64,000 bases of DNA from JADKAV01 sp963733395 (GTDB taxonomy: Bacteria > Actinomycetota > Actinomycetes > S36-B12 > UBA10799): positions 1 to 64,000 of the forward strand of contig CAVTCZ010000021.1 of NCBI GenBank assembly GCA_963733395.1, written 5' to 3'. Below, in pieces: positions 41,257 through 52,566 of this stretch (within the stretch, counting starts at the first letter, position 1; every line of letters starts with the position of its first letter). Made by a program: the position numbers and the translations under genes. The notes beneath the pieces are model-generated. The model had not been told where the DNA came from. It was given only the letters and a program-made list of their open reading frames with translations, and made no database searches.

Positions 41257-42659
41257 ATGGGTTTCTTCGAGGTGTCGCGGGGGGCGCGGCGGCGGGCGCG
41301 GATCCGCGCGACGTTGCCCACCGAGCACCCGGCGGTGCTGGACGCAGATGGACGGGCTGCTCGATGGGCTGCCGGATCCGGAGGCTGCTGTGCGCCGAGC
41401 AGCGGGCCGGGGCGATGGCGGCGGCTGGCGGCGATCGGCAACCGGCTGGACGCCTATCTGACCGCGGTGGCCGGGGCGGCTGACACCCACGGCGATTCCC
41501 GGGTGCTGGGCGCCGGGACGACCGGCACGCTGGTGGCCGCCGCGACCGGGTCGACGGTGGCAGGCCGGGTCGGCGATCGTGGCCACCGCCCGGGACCTGC
41601 GGGCGTTCCCGGAGTTGGCCCGGGCGTTCGCCGCCGGCCGGGTGTCCGGCCAGCACGTGTCGGTGATCCTGGCCACCACGCAAGGTCTGAAGCAGCGGGC
41701 GCAGGTGGTGGCCGCGGCGGTGGAGCTGGCCGCGGCCACCGACCCGCGGGAAACCCGGCATGTGCTGCAAGTCATCGCCGACGCCGAGGACGGCGAGCAC
41801 GGCCAGCTCTGCCACGCCGAGCAGCGGGCCCGCCGCGGGCTGCGGCTGACCGCCCGGGCATCCGGGATGTGGGCGCTGACCGGGCTGCTCGACGACATCG
41901 ACGGCGCCCGGCTGGCCGAGCTGCTGGAAGTGTTCAGCCCCGCCCCCGATGCCGGGGTGGACCCCGGGCAGACCCTGCCGCAGCGGCGCGCCGACGCGCT
42001 GGCCGCGATCACCGCGGCCGCCGCCGCGAACCGCAGCCCCGCTGGGCACAGCCGGGCTGTCGGTGCTGATCGACGCCGCCGACCTGACCGACGCCCAGCA
42101 GGCGGTGCTGGCCGATGGCACCCCGATCACCGCCGACACCTTCGACCTGCTCACCTGCACCGCCGTGTGCACCCTCATCTTCGGTCGCAAGACCACCGGC
42201 GGGTTCGTGCCACTGGCCATGGGCCGCACCCGCCGCCGGGCCACCGCCACCCAATGGGCCGCGCTGATCGCCCGCGACCGCGGCTGCATCCGCTGCGGGC
42301 GCAGCCCCCGGTTCTGCGAAGCCCACCACATCCTGGCCTGGCGCCACGGCGGCCTGACGGATGTGTCAAACATGGTCCTGCTCTGCTCCCGCTGCCACCA
42401 CGACCTGCACCACGGCCGCTACACCATCACCATCGACCCCAGACGGCACACCCCACATCCACATCAGCCGCGGACCACCGACCCGAGTCACGGGCTGAAC
42501 CGCCCACACCCCGCAGCAGGACGGAGTTCAGATTCCAGCGGGCGTCGGATTGGGCCCTGGTTGGGGTGTAGCCGCAGGGGTCGGTCGCCCGCGCGGTCGC
42601 AACCCAGCATGAGAGTCCGCATGCGCAGGTGGCCACTTGGTGATCGACGAAACTCGTGA
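41257..42659 (+). CDS. DUF222/13E12-type HNH endonuclease family protein (multiple frameshifts)
   Basis: ATG 41257 follows GGAAGGGGG. The protein reads MGFFEVSRGARRRARIRATL, QMDGLLDGLPDPEA, LLCAEQRAGAMAA, RLAAIGNRLDAYLTAVAGAA, ATARDLRAFPELARAFAAGR, LLDDIDGARLAELLEVFSPA and LSVLIDAADLTDAQQAVLAD. It ends with an HNH nuclease (CIRCGRSPRFCEAHHILAWR, then VLLCSRCHHDLHHG). The frame changes five times (about 41345, 41387, 41425, 41565, 42045), each time in the same direction, as if one base were added. The natural stop is probably near 42500-42660. DUF222-HNH genes are multicopy in actinobacteria and of unknown role. Whether this copy is truly broken or mis-assembled is open. Confidence 0.75.
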
Positions 42660-43136
42660 CTCGGATTCGAGGGGGAGTCGGGGCGCGATTCGTGGTTTCG
42701 CCATGTCGTTGAGGGGCGATGTTCGCCGCCGGTCGACGATCGAGTCCGCGGCGACGCGGTCGGGTAGAGCTTGCGCCCAGTAGTCGGCGTCGGACTCCCC
42801 TGGTGAGCGCGCTCAGCGCCGGTGCCGGGGGAGACATATCGGGATCGGCGGGGGTAACGCGTTTCCGGCCGTTCTTGTGTGGACGCTCGGCCATGACCTG
42901 CAGCCGTCGAACACTGTCAACCGGATGCTGGTCAGCCGGACCCGCAGCATCTGCCCGGCCAGCGCGCGGGGCACCAAGGAGTGCGAGCAATCGGCGATCA
43001 CGCATCAGGAGTTGGTCGAGTCCGTGGGCCAAGTCGATGAGGGTGCGGCTGGGCCTGACGTAGTCGCGGCACCACCCCGGAGGGGTTGCGCCCACACGAA
43101 GATCGAGCAGAACGGAACCGGGGGACCCTTCGTCGC
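42660..43136. other. Intergenic stretch without a recognised gene
   Basis: About 480 bases follow the HNH gene before the convergent membrane-protein gene. A long minus-strand frame (42427-43254) crosses it but overlaps real genes at both ends and has no family features. The segment contains short phrases such as DYVRPSRTLIDLAHGLDQLL on the minus strand that look protein-like, so an eroded gene is possible. I see no RNA gene or clear repeat. Confidence 0.4.
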
Positions 43137-43520
43137 CTACCCGCCGGCCTCGCGCATCCGTGACCACGCCAGCAGCGCCAGGGCCAGGCCCAGGACGAAC
43201 ACCAGCGGCTGCAGGAAGAAGAAGGGGATGAAGAACACCTGCACGACGATCCACAGCATGACCCCGCAGCCGAATGCCAGCGTGAGGCGATCGGACAGCC
43301 GGTTGCCCGCGACGTACATGCCGAGCAGGCCGAAGGCGGGGATGCCGATGAGGGCCATGAGGAGGATCCCGGGGATGACCCAGGAGTCGAACGGCAGCGC
43401 CTCGAGCCAGTCGTCAGGCAGGCCGAAGGCGTCACGGATCAGTTGGATGCCGCCGTAGAACGCCTGGATGCCGAGGATCGCGAGGATGACTTCGATCACC
43501 CATCGACGTTTCGAGCCCAC
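43137..43520 (-). CDS. Small four-helix membrane protein, unknown function
   Basis: The 127-residue protein has four hydrophobic segments: VIEVILAILGIQAFYGGIQL, VIPGILLMALIGIPAFGLLG, LTLAFGCGVMLWIVVQVFF and FFLQPLVFVLGLALALLAW. No catalytic or binding motif is visible. The start ATG 43520 is just past the 3' end of tRNA-Ala (43522), on the same strand, so it may be read from the tRNA promoter. I do not recognise the family. Confidence 0.7.
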   Translation of the reverse strand: MGSKRRWVIEVILAILGIQAFYGGIQLIRDAFGLPDDWLEALPFDSWVIPGILLMALIGIPAFGLLGMYVAGNRLSDRLTLAFGCGVMLWIVVQVFFIPFFFLQPLVFVLGLALALLAWSRMREAGG

Positions 43521-43521
43521 G

Positions 43522-43594
43522 TGGAGACGAGGGGACTTGAACCCCTAACCCCCGCCTTGCAAAGGCGGTGCTCTGCCAGTTGAGCTACGTCCCC
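43522..43594 (-). tRNA. tRNA-Ala (TGC anticodon)
   Basis: The minus strand folds into a complete cloverleaf of 73 nt. The acceptor stem GGGGACG pairs with CGTCTCC and contains the G3:U70 pair that identifies alanine tRNAs. The anticodon loop is CTTTGCAAAG (TGC) and the T arm reads GGGGTTCAAGTCCCC. CCA is not encoded. Confidence 0.97.
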
Positions 43595-43599
43595 GTTTG

Positions 43600-43725
43600 T
43601 CAGCGGAGGTCGAGGTCCCTGGTGGCCTCGTTCCACAACTCCTGTTCGGCCTGGTTGGCGGAGTACTGGCGGTACACGGCGTAGCCGACGGCCGCAACGG
43701 CCGCGAGCAGTATCAGTTTCTTCAT
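43600..43725 (-). CDS. DLW-39 family microprotein (41 residues)
   Basis: Between the two tRNAs the minus strand encodes MKKLILLAAVAAVGYAVYRQ followed by YSANQAEQELWNEATRDLDL and a final R. It has a short membrane-like helix and the conserved acidic ELW-xEAT tail of the actinobacterial DLW-39 family. The ATG at 43725 starts 2 bases from the tRNA-Ile 3' end and the stop is 6 bases from tRNA-Ala. Function is unknown. It is too short for usual gene-length cut-offs. Confidence 0.85.
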   Translation of the reverse strand: MKKLILLAAVAAVGYAVYRQYSANQAEQELWNEATRDLDLR

Positions 43726-43726
43726 G

Positions 43727-43801
43727 TGCGCCTACCTGGACTTGAACCAGGGACCTCTTCGTTATCAGCGAAGCGCTCTAACCGAGCTGAGCTATAGGCG
43801 C
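43727..43801 (-). tRNA. tRNA-Ile (GAT anticodon)
   Basis: The minus strand gives a 75-nt cloverleaf: acceptor GCGCCTA pairing with TAGGCGC, D arm GCTCAGCTCGGTTAGAGC, anticodon stem-loop TTCGCTGATAACGAA with GAT, and T arm CCTGGTTCAAGTCCAGG. tRNA-Ile followed by tRNA-Ala downstream of gyrA is the standard actinobacterial order. Confidence 0.97.
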
Positions 43802-43852
43802 GTGGGTTGCTAATAGGGTACCGGATACCCGGTGCCCGACCGTGGGGCAGTC

Positions 43853-44239
43853 TCAGTCCTCCGCCAGCTTCACCGAGACCCCGCCGGTGACCGATGCCGA
43901 GGCGTTGTAGAGCATCGCGATGACCGCGAACATCAGCGTGATCACGACCACCTCGATGACTGCGAAGACCAGGCTGATGGTCAGCACGCCGAGGAAACTG
44001 AACGCGAACGGTCCCTCGCTGCCGGTCAGTTCGGAGAAGGTCGAGTTGAAGGACTCGAACACCCCGGCACTCGACGCGAACAGGTACAACAGCAGCGACG
44101 CGATGACGTACATGATGCCCAGACCGATGGCGAAGACGAACCCGGTCTTCATGGCACTCCACGGGTCGATCCGCCGCAAACGCAGCGTCGCGACCCGTGC
44201 GGCCTTGGCCGCCTGGGGCGGCACGGTCGATGTTGTCAC
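43853..44239 (-). CDS. DUF3566 membrane protein (Rv0007-like)
   Basis: The 128-residue protein begins with a polar N-terminus and RVATLRLRRIDPWSAMKTGF, the DUF3566 signature. Helices at about 31-53 and 88-115 follow (GFVFAIGLGIMYVIASLLLY; VIEVVVITLMFAVIAML). It lies 3 bp behind gyrA and is always found there in actinobacteria, but its function is unknown. The M. tuberculosis protein has a long N-terminal extension that is absent here. Confidence 0.92.
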   Translation of the reverse strand: MTTSTVPPQAAKAARVATLRLRRIDPWSAMKTGFVFAIGLGIMYVIASLLLYLFASSAGVFESFNSTFSELTGSEGPFAFSFLGVLTISLVFAVIEVVVITLMFAVIAMLYNASASVTGGVSVKLAED

Positions 44240-44242
44240 GCC

Positions 44243-46801
<2,559 letters not shown>

Positions 46802-46810
46802 TGGGGATCC

Positions 46811-48754
46811 TTAGATGTCGAGGAAGCGGACGTCTTTGGCGTTGCGCTGGATGAACTTGCGCCTGCTCTCCACGTCCTCTCCCATGAGCATGCTGAACAC
46901 CTCGTCGGCCTGGGCTGCGTCCTCGAGCGTGACCTGCAGCAGGATCCGGCGGTCGGGGTCCATCGTGGTCTCCCACAACTCGTTGGCGTTCATCTCGCCG
47001 AGACCCTTGAACCGCTGGATGAAGCCCTCCTTCGGGCTCTTCTTCCCGGCCTCGTGGCCGGCCTCGACCAGTGCATCCCGCTCCCGGTCGCTGTAGGCGT
47101 ACTCGTGTGCGTCCTTGCCGCCCCACTTGAGCAGGTACAGCGGCGGTTGCGCGAGGTACACATGTCCTTCGATGATCAGCGGCCGCATGAACCGGAACAG
47201 CAGCGTCAGCAGCAGCGTGCGGATGTGCTGGCCGTCGACGTCGGCGTCGGCCATGAGCACGAGTTTGTGGTACCGCAGTTTGTTGAGGTCGAACTCCTCC
47301 TGCACACCGGTGCCCAGCGCGGAGATCATCGCCTGCACCTCGTTGTTGGCCAGCACCCGGTCCAGCCGCGCCTTCTCGACGTTGAGGATCTTGCCCCGGA
47401 TGGGCAGGATCGCCTGCGTCGCGGGGTTGCGGCCACTGCGCGCCGAGCCACCGGCCGAGTCACCCTCGACGATGAACAACTCGCACTCCTCCGGGCTGGT
47501 CGACGAGCAGTCGATCAGCTTGCCGGGCAGACCGCCACCGCCGAGCAGCCCCTTGCGGTTGCGTGCGAGGTCGCGGGCCTTGCGGGCCGCCACCCGGGCC
47601 ACCGACGCGGCCACCGCCTTGCGGGCGATCTCCTTGCCCTCGGCCGGGTTCTTCTCGAACCACTCCCCCAGCTGGTCGTTCACCAACCGCTGCACGAACG
47701 TCTTGGCCTCGGTGTTCCCCAACTTCGTCTTGGTCTGCCCCTCGAACTGCGGCTCCCGGAGTTTCACGCTGATGATCGCGGTCAGGCCCTCCCGGATGTC
47801 CTCGCCGGTGAGGTTCGTGTCTTTGTCCTTGAGCACGCCCCAGTCGCGGCAGAACTTGTTCATCAGGGTGGTCAGCGCGGCCCGGTAGCCCTCTTCGTGG
47901 GTGCCGCCCTCGGTGGTGTTGATGGTGTTGGCGAAGGTGTAGATCGACTCGGCGAAACCGGAGTTCCACTGCATCGCCACCTCGGCGCTGATCCCCTTGT
48001 CCAGGTCCTCGGCCTCGAACTCGATGACCGATGGGTGGCTCGGGCCCTTGTTCGCGTTGAGGTGCCGCACGAAGTCCGCGATGCCGCCGGCGTAGTTGTA
48101 ACTGACGCTGGACTCCTGCTCATCGTCCTCGTCGCGCGGGCGCTCGTCGCTGAGATTGATCGTCAGACCACGGTTCAGGAACGCCATCTCCTGGAAGCGG
48201 CGCGACAGCGTGTCGTAGTCGTAGTCGATGGTCTCGAAGATGTCGGTGTCCGGCCAGAACGTCACAGTCGTCCCGTTGTCCTCGACCTCCTGCCGGCGCT
48301 CCAGCGGAGCAACCGGTACGCCGTGGCTGTAGGACTGGGTCCACTCGTAGCCGTCCCTGTGGATGAGCACGTCGACCGACTTCGACAGGGCGTTGACCAC
48401 CGAGACGCCCACGCCGTGCAGGCCGCCGGACACCGAGTAACCGCCGCCGCCGAACTTGCCACCGGCATGCAGGACCGTGAGGACCACCTCGACGGCCGGC
48501 TTCTTCTCGATCGGGTGCTCGTCCACCGGGATGCCGCGGCCGTTGTCGACCACCCGGACACCGCCCTCGGGCAGCAATGTGATGTCGATGGTGTCGCAGT
48601 ACCCGGCAAGGGCCTCGTCCACAGCGTTGTCGACGACTTCGTAGACCATGTGGTGCAGGCCGCGCTCGCCGGTCGAGCCGATGTACATGCCGGGTCGCTT
48701 GCGCACCGCTTCCAGACCCTCGAGTACCTGGATATCGCTGGCGTCGTACGACAC
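46811..48754 (-). CDS. gyrB: DNA gyrase subunit B
   Basis: GTG 48754 is the likely start (SYDASDIQVLEGLEAVRKRP), with AAGGGG upstream; a longer frame to 48883 lacks family homology. The 647-residue protein has the GHKL ATPase motifs (YEVVDNAVDEALAG; VVDNGRGIPVD; GLHGVGVSVVNAL) and the TOPRIM motifs EGDSAGGSA and DADVDGQHI. Together with GyrA it introduces negative supercoils. The upstream 320 bp hold its promoter and a repeat element. Confidence 0.98.
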   Translation of the reverse strand: MSYDASDIQVLEGLEAVRKRPGMYIGSTGERGLHHMVYEVVDNAVDEALAGYCDTIDITLLPEGGVRVVDNGRGIPVDEHPIEKKPAVEVVLTVLHAGGKFGGGGYSVSGGLHGVGVSVVNALSKSVDVLIHRDGYEWTQSYSHGVPVAPLERRQEVEDNGTTVTFWPDTDIFETIDYDYDTLSRRFQEMAFLNRGLTINLSDERPRDEDDEQESSVSYNYAGGIADFVRHLNANKGPSHPSVIEFEAEDLDKGISAEVAMQWNSGFAESIYTFANTINTTEGGTHEEGYRAALTTLMNKFCRDWGVLKDKDTNLTGEDIREGLTAIISVKLREPQFEGQTKTKLGNTEAKTFVQRLVNDQLGEWFEKNPAEGKEIARKAVAASVARVAARKARDLARNRKGLLGGGGLPGKLIDCSSTSPEECELFIVEGDSAGGSARSGRNPATQAILPIRGKILNVEKARLDRVLANNEVQAMISALGTGVQEEFDLNKLRYHKLVLMADADVDGQHIRTLLLTLLFRFMRPLIIEGHVYLAQPPLYLLKWGGKDAHEYAYSDRERDALVEAGHEAGKKSPKEGFIQRFKGLGEMNANELWETTMDPDRRILLQVTLEDAAQADEVFSMLMGEDVESRRKFIQRNAKDVRFLDI

Positions 48755-49075
48755 TCGCAGCCCCTTCCGCCGGTCAGTCTTATCGCGCTGGATCGGCCGA
48801 GAATCGGGCCACACACGCCTACTACTTCCTGATTCTACCCTCGCCCGGTGACATCCCGGCCCATTGCACAGCAATGAGGGCATTTCTCAGCGGTTTTCCC
48901 CCGGGTCAGGCATCCCCCTACGCCAGATTCCCCCATCACAATCGGGCACACAGTGGTCCCTCCTGCCGGATCCCGCCCAGTTCTGAGCCCGAAATGCAGT
49001 GAAATGCCCGTTTCCGGGTGGGTATCCCCATCAGAACCGGGCACGGGGCACCCTCCCGGCGCCCAGTCATGAGGA
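48755..49075. repeat. gyrB upstream region with direct and inverted repeats
   Basis: This 321-bp stretch separates gyrB from the DUF721 gene, which are normally closer. TTCCCCCATCACAATCGGGCAC (around 48929) and ATCCCCATCAGAACCGGGCAC (around 49024) are near-direct copies about 95 bp apart. GGGCATTTC at 48878-48886 and GAAATGCCC at 49001-49009 are inverted copies. The gyrB promoter must lie inside or beside it. No gene is seen. Confidence 0.55.
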
Positions 49076-49576
49076 TCAGCCGTAGGTGTCGCGCGGCCCG
49101 CGGCCCTTGACCCGCAACTTCCCGCGCTGCCGGGGACCCACGTCCGGGCCGAGCACCGTGATGTCGGAGACGATCCCACCGGGGATCTCACCTTGCAGTC
49201 GCTTGCGCAGCTGGCTGGACAACATCCGCACCTGGGTGGCCCACGCCGTGCTGTCGGCCCGCAGTGTCAACAGCCCGGTGGAACGGTCGAAGGTCTCGGG
49301 CTTGACGTGCTCAGCCAGGGTCGGTCCGACCAGGGAGGCCCATTCGCCCCAGATCTTGCCGATCGAGGTCGCGGCCTGCCACCCGCGGTCGGTCACCAGG
49401 GAGACGATCGCCTCCGCCACGCTGGCCGGATCGCGGTCGTCGGGCCGGGCGGAACTGTAGGTGGCTTCGCGGCGCGCAGTCTGGGTCGACGCCGACGGCA
49501 GCGCCCGGGCAGCCTGCCGCGCCCTGGCCAACACCCGGTTGGCCAGATCGCTCACCGCCTCGTCCGTCACCATCAC
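49076..49576 (-). CDS. DciA-like DUF721 protein (Rv0004-like)
   Basis: The 166-residue protein ends with the DUF721 domain (GKIWGEWASLVGPTLAEHVK, GLLTLRADSTAWATQVRMLS, IPGGIVSDITVLGPD). DciA proteins help load the replicative helicase DnaB. The N-terminal ~60 residues are low-complexity. GTG 49576 overlaps the recF stop by 4 bp; ATG 49573 is equally possible. Confidence 0.92.
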   Translation of the reverse strand: MMVTDEAVSDLANRVLARARQAARALPSASTQTARREATYSSARPDDRDPASVAEAIVSLVTDRGWQAATSIGKIWGEWASLVGPTLAEHVKPETFDRSTGLLTLRADSTAWATQVRMLSSQLRKRLQGEIPGGIVSDITVLGPDVGPRQRGKLRVKGRGPRDTYG

Positions 49577-50703
49577 CCCTGTTGGATCGATCCGCTTCCT
49601 ACAGAGAATCTAACCCCGGTTACGGAATCTGGGACGTCACCCGACACGGCCGCGGTGATCAGCACCTGTCCCTGGACCCCGGCCGCCGTCTGCGCGAGGC
49701 GCTCCCGGCGCTGCAGATCGAGCTCTGCGAACACGTCGTCGAGGATCAACACGGGGTCCCCGGCGAGGTCGTCGCGCAGCACCTCGTAGCTGGCCATCCG
49801 CAGGGCCAGCGCCAGCGACCAGGACTCCCCGTGTGAGGCGTAACCACGCGCCGGCAGCGCATTCAGGGTCACGTCCAGCTCATCGCGGTGCGGTCCCAAC
49901 ACCGTCACCCCCCGCGCCATCTCCTCCGCACGCACCTGCGCCAGGACCTCCCGCATGGCGTCCGCGAACTCCTCTCGCGTGCGCAACCCGTCGGGCAGCC
50001 GCGCGGGCACGTAGGACAGTTCCACGTCATTGCGGGAACGGGCCACGTCCGCGTAGGCCGCGGCTGCCGGAGCGACGATCCGCGCCACCAGCGCCACCCG
50101 GCCGGCGATCAGATCCGAACCGAACTCCACCAGTCGCTCGTTCCACACATCCAAGGTGCTGTGCAGCGACTCCCGTTCCGTCCGGCTGGTGCTGCGAGCC
50201 GCCGACCGCAACAACGAGTTGCGCTGCTTCAGGGTCTTCTCGTAGTCGGCCAGGACCGCGGCGTACCGCGGGGTCAGTTGCACCAGCAATCCGTCGAGGT
50301 ACCTGCGGCGTGCGGCCGGATCGCCCTTGACCAGGCTCAGATCCTCCGGGGCGAACATGACGGCGCGCACGATGCCCATCGCGTCCCGAGTCCGTTTCAC
50401 CGGTGTGCCGTTGACCTGCATCCGGTTGGCCCGGCCGGGGTTGATCTGCACATCCAGGCCGATGCTGCGGTCGTCCTGCACCACCGTGCTGCGGATGACG
50501 GCGCGATCGGCCCCGGCCCGCACCAGCGCCGTGTCGTTGGCGACCCGGTGGCTGCTGAACGTCGCGAGATAGGCCACAGCCTCCACGATGTTGGTCTTGC
50601 CCTGCCCGTTGGCTCCCACCAGCACATTGATCCCCGGCGGGAAGTCGACCTCGAGGTACTCGTAGTTACGGAAGTCGGTCAGCTCGAGGTGGGTGACCCT
50701 CAC
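49573..50703 (-). CDS. recF: DNA replication/repair protein RecF
   Basis: The 376-residue protein has HLELTDFRNYEYLEVDFPPG and the Walker A motif VGANGQGKTNIVEAVAYL near the N-terminus. Later come QRNSLLRSA and the C-terminal ABC signature/Walker B part (HGESWSLALALRMASYEV, DPVLILDDVFAELD). RecF helps load RecA at gaps. The start overlaps the dnaN stop by 4 bp. Confidence 0.97.
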   Translation of the reverse strand: MRVTHLELTDFRNYEYLEVDFPPGINVLVGANGQGKTNIVEAVAYLATFSSHRVANDTALVRAGADRAVIRSTVVQDDRSIGLDVQINPGRANRMQVNGTPVKRTRDAMGIVRAVMFAPEDLSLVKGDPAARRRYLDGLLVQLTPRYAAVLADYEKTLKQRNSLLRSAARSTSRTERESLHSTLDVWNERLVEFGSDLIAGRVALVARIVAPAAAAYADVARSRNDVELSYVPARLPDGLRTREEFADAMREVLAQVRAEEMARGVTVLGPHRDELDVTLNALPARGYASHGESWSLALALRMASYEVLRDDLAGDPVLILDDVFAELDLQRRERLAQTAAGVQGQVLITAAVSGDVPDSVTGVRFSVGSGSIQQG

Positions 50704-51828
50704 CTGTTGAGGCGCACCGGCATCAGCAGATACCGGAAGACCTCACTGCCGCCCTCCGGGTCGATACCCGTGAGCACTGCGGCCTTCTCCGGCGACTGCA
50801 GACTCAGCCGCGCCGTGGGATCGGTGAGTCCGGCCAGGCCGTCGGCGAGGAAGCGCGGGTTGAATGCGACATCCAGGCCCTCCCCCTGCAACGTGCACCC
50901 GATGGTCTCGGTCGCCGTCGCCTCATCCCCGGTCCCGGCCTTGAGTACCACCTCGTCGGAGGCGAACACCAGGCGTACCGCGGAATCCTGGTGCAGCACC
51001 AGGCTCACCCGCTTCAGCGCCTCCTTCAGCGCCGCCACCTCGATCTCCGGCTGGCTCACGAACTGCGGTGGGCAGCAGGGAACGGAACTTGGGGAAGTTC
51101 GCAGAGTCCATCAGCCGCAACCCGGTCTGCCGGGAGTCGGCGGTCAGCGACAGCGACGTGTCGGCGTCGCCGAGGTGGATGTTGACCGAGCCTGCATCTG
51201 CGAACGCCTTTGCGGCCTCCACGAGTTCGCGCCCCGGGACCGTGACCGCGATGGGCTGGTCGACCGACAGCGGCACCCAGGGCAGTTCCCGGACCGCCAG
51301 TCGGTAGCGGTCGGTGGCGGCCAGTGTCAGGTGCCCGTCCGGCTCGATCTCCATACGGATGCCGGAGTAGGCGTGGTTGCGCTCGTCGGGCGATGCCGAT
51401 GCGACGGCCACCTGGGTCACGGCGGCCGCGAACATCCCGGCAGCCACCGACCCGACGGCGTCGGGCAGCACCGGCAGTGGCGGGTACTCGTCATTGGGCA
51501 GTGTCGGCAGCAGGAAGGATGCCGCGCCACAGGTGACCTCGACGCGTCCTGACGTCTGCAGGGCGAAACTCACCGGCTGCGCGGGCAACGAGCGGGCTAT
51601 CTCCACGAGCAACCGGCCGCTGATCAGAGCACTTCCCGGCTCCCCCACCACGGCGTCGGCGGTGTTGTGCGACCAGGTGTCCTGCGTCGTCGTCGTGAAG
51701 GACACACCGTCCTCTGCCGCTTCGACCAACACACCGGCGAGGGCGGGGAACGGCACTCGCGACGGCAGGGTACGCGACACCCAGGTCACGACGTCGGCGA
51801 GGACGTCTCTTTCAATGCGAAACTTCAC
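50700..51828 (-). CDS. dnaN: DNA polymerase III beta sliding clamp, one frameshift
   Basis: The first frame (from ATG 51828) covers about 255 residues (MKFRIERDVLADVVTWVSRT to SANFPKFRSLLPTA). The protein then continues FVSQPEIEVAALKEALKRVS in the next frame to the typical end SEVFRYLLMPVRLNR. One extra base at 51063-51064 explains the break; the corrected length is about 375. dnaN is essential and single-copy, so this is almost certainly a sequence error. That makes it a useful control for the other frameshifts in the window. The clamp ring holds DNA polymerase on DNA. Confidence 0.95.
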
Positions 51829-52566
51829 GCTGCCTCCTTGTCAGGCATCGTGTCATGCCACTTGTCGTTTCACGGGAGGTTTCAGTGCCTTCGGGAGAGT
51901 TTTCTGTGTCCACAACCTGGCGCTCCCACGTTGGCTCTTCCCTTTGCTGATCTGGAGATAAGTGTCGTAGACGTAGTAGGCCCTGTTGACAGTGTGGATA
52001 GTCGTGCGAATGGCCTGATGGCCGGTGGGTAATTACATCGCACACAGGGGTGTGTGTTGCGATGGCCGGTGCTGTGGACCCTGTGGAGGGAGGTGGGGCT
52101 ATCCACGTCACTTCACAATCGGGCTGGCTGTTATCCACGGCCGCCGGCTGTGGGCGACGGTTCTGGGGCATGTTGTTCACAGGCAGTACACACGCTCAGA
52201 ACACGTAACGTGACCGACGCGCCGCGGGGTGTGACCCTGGGTGATCCCAGGACCACCGGCGGTCCCGCGAGCCCAGCGGCACTGGTGACGGATCCGGCTC
52301 GGTTGCTGACGCCCGTGGCGTCTGGCCCCGCGCTCCATGCTGGGAAGAAGGCGATGCCACTGGGTCGCACAGCCGCTCACCAAGTACCCAGGCGGCATCT
52401 CCGCCGCGTGACCATTGGGTCTGGATGTGATCACGCCATCGACCGACCCGGACTCAGCCGTTCGAACGACCCGAGCGCGTTATCCACAGGCTATCCACGA
52501 CATGGGGATACTCAGTGTGACGAAGATAACAGGTGACTTACAGAACGTAACGAAGAGATTACGGCG
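51829..52566. other. oriC: Chromosomal origin of replication (oriC), dnaN-dnaA intergenic region
   Basis: The 738-bp region between dnaN and dnaA carries many DnaA-box-like 9-mers: GTGTCCACA (51906-51914), CTATCCACA (51993-52001, minus), CTATCCACG (52099-52107), TTATCCACG (52131-52139), TTGTTCACA (52173-52181), a perfect TTATCCACA (52480-52488) and CTATCCACG (52491-52499). The part at 52500-52566 is the least GC-rich (GAAGATAACAGG, GAAGAGATTACG) and is the best candidate for the unwinding element. No gene is present. Confidence 0.9.
52480..52499 (+). promoter_or_regulatory. DnaA box pair at the dnaA side of oriC
   Basis: A perfect TTATCCACA (52480-52488) is followed after two bases by CTATCCACG, so two DnaA monomers could bind head to tail next to the AT-richer segment at 52500-52566. 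It is the only perfect box inside the dnaN-dnaA interval. Confidence 0.8.
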
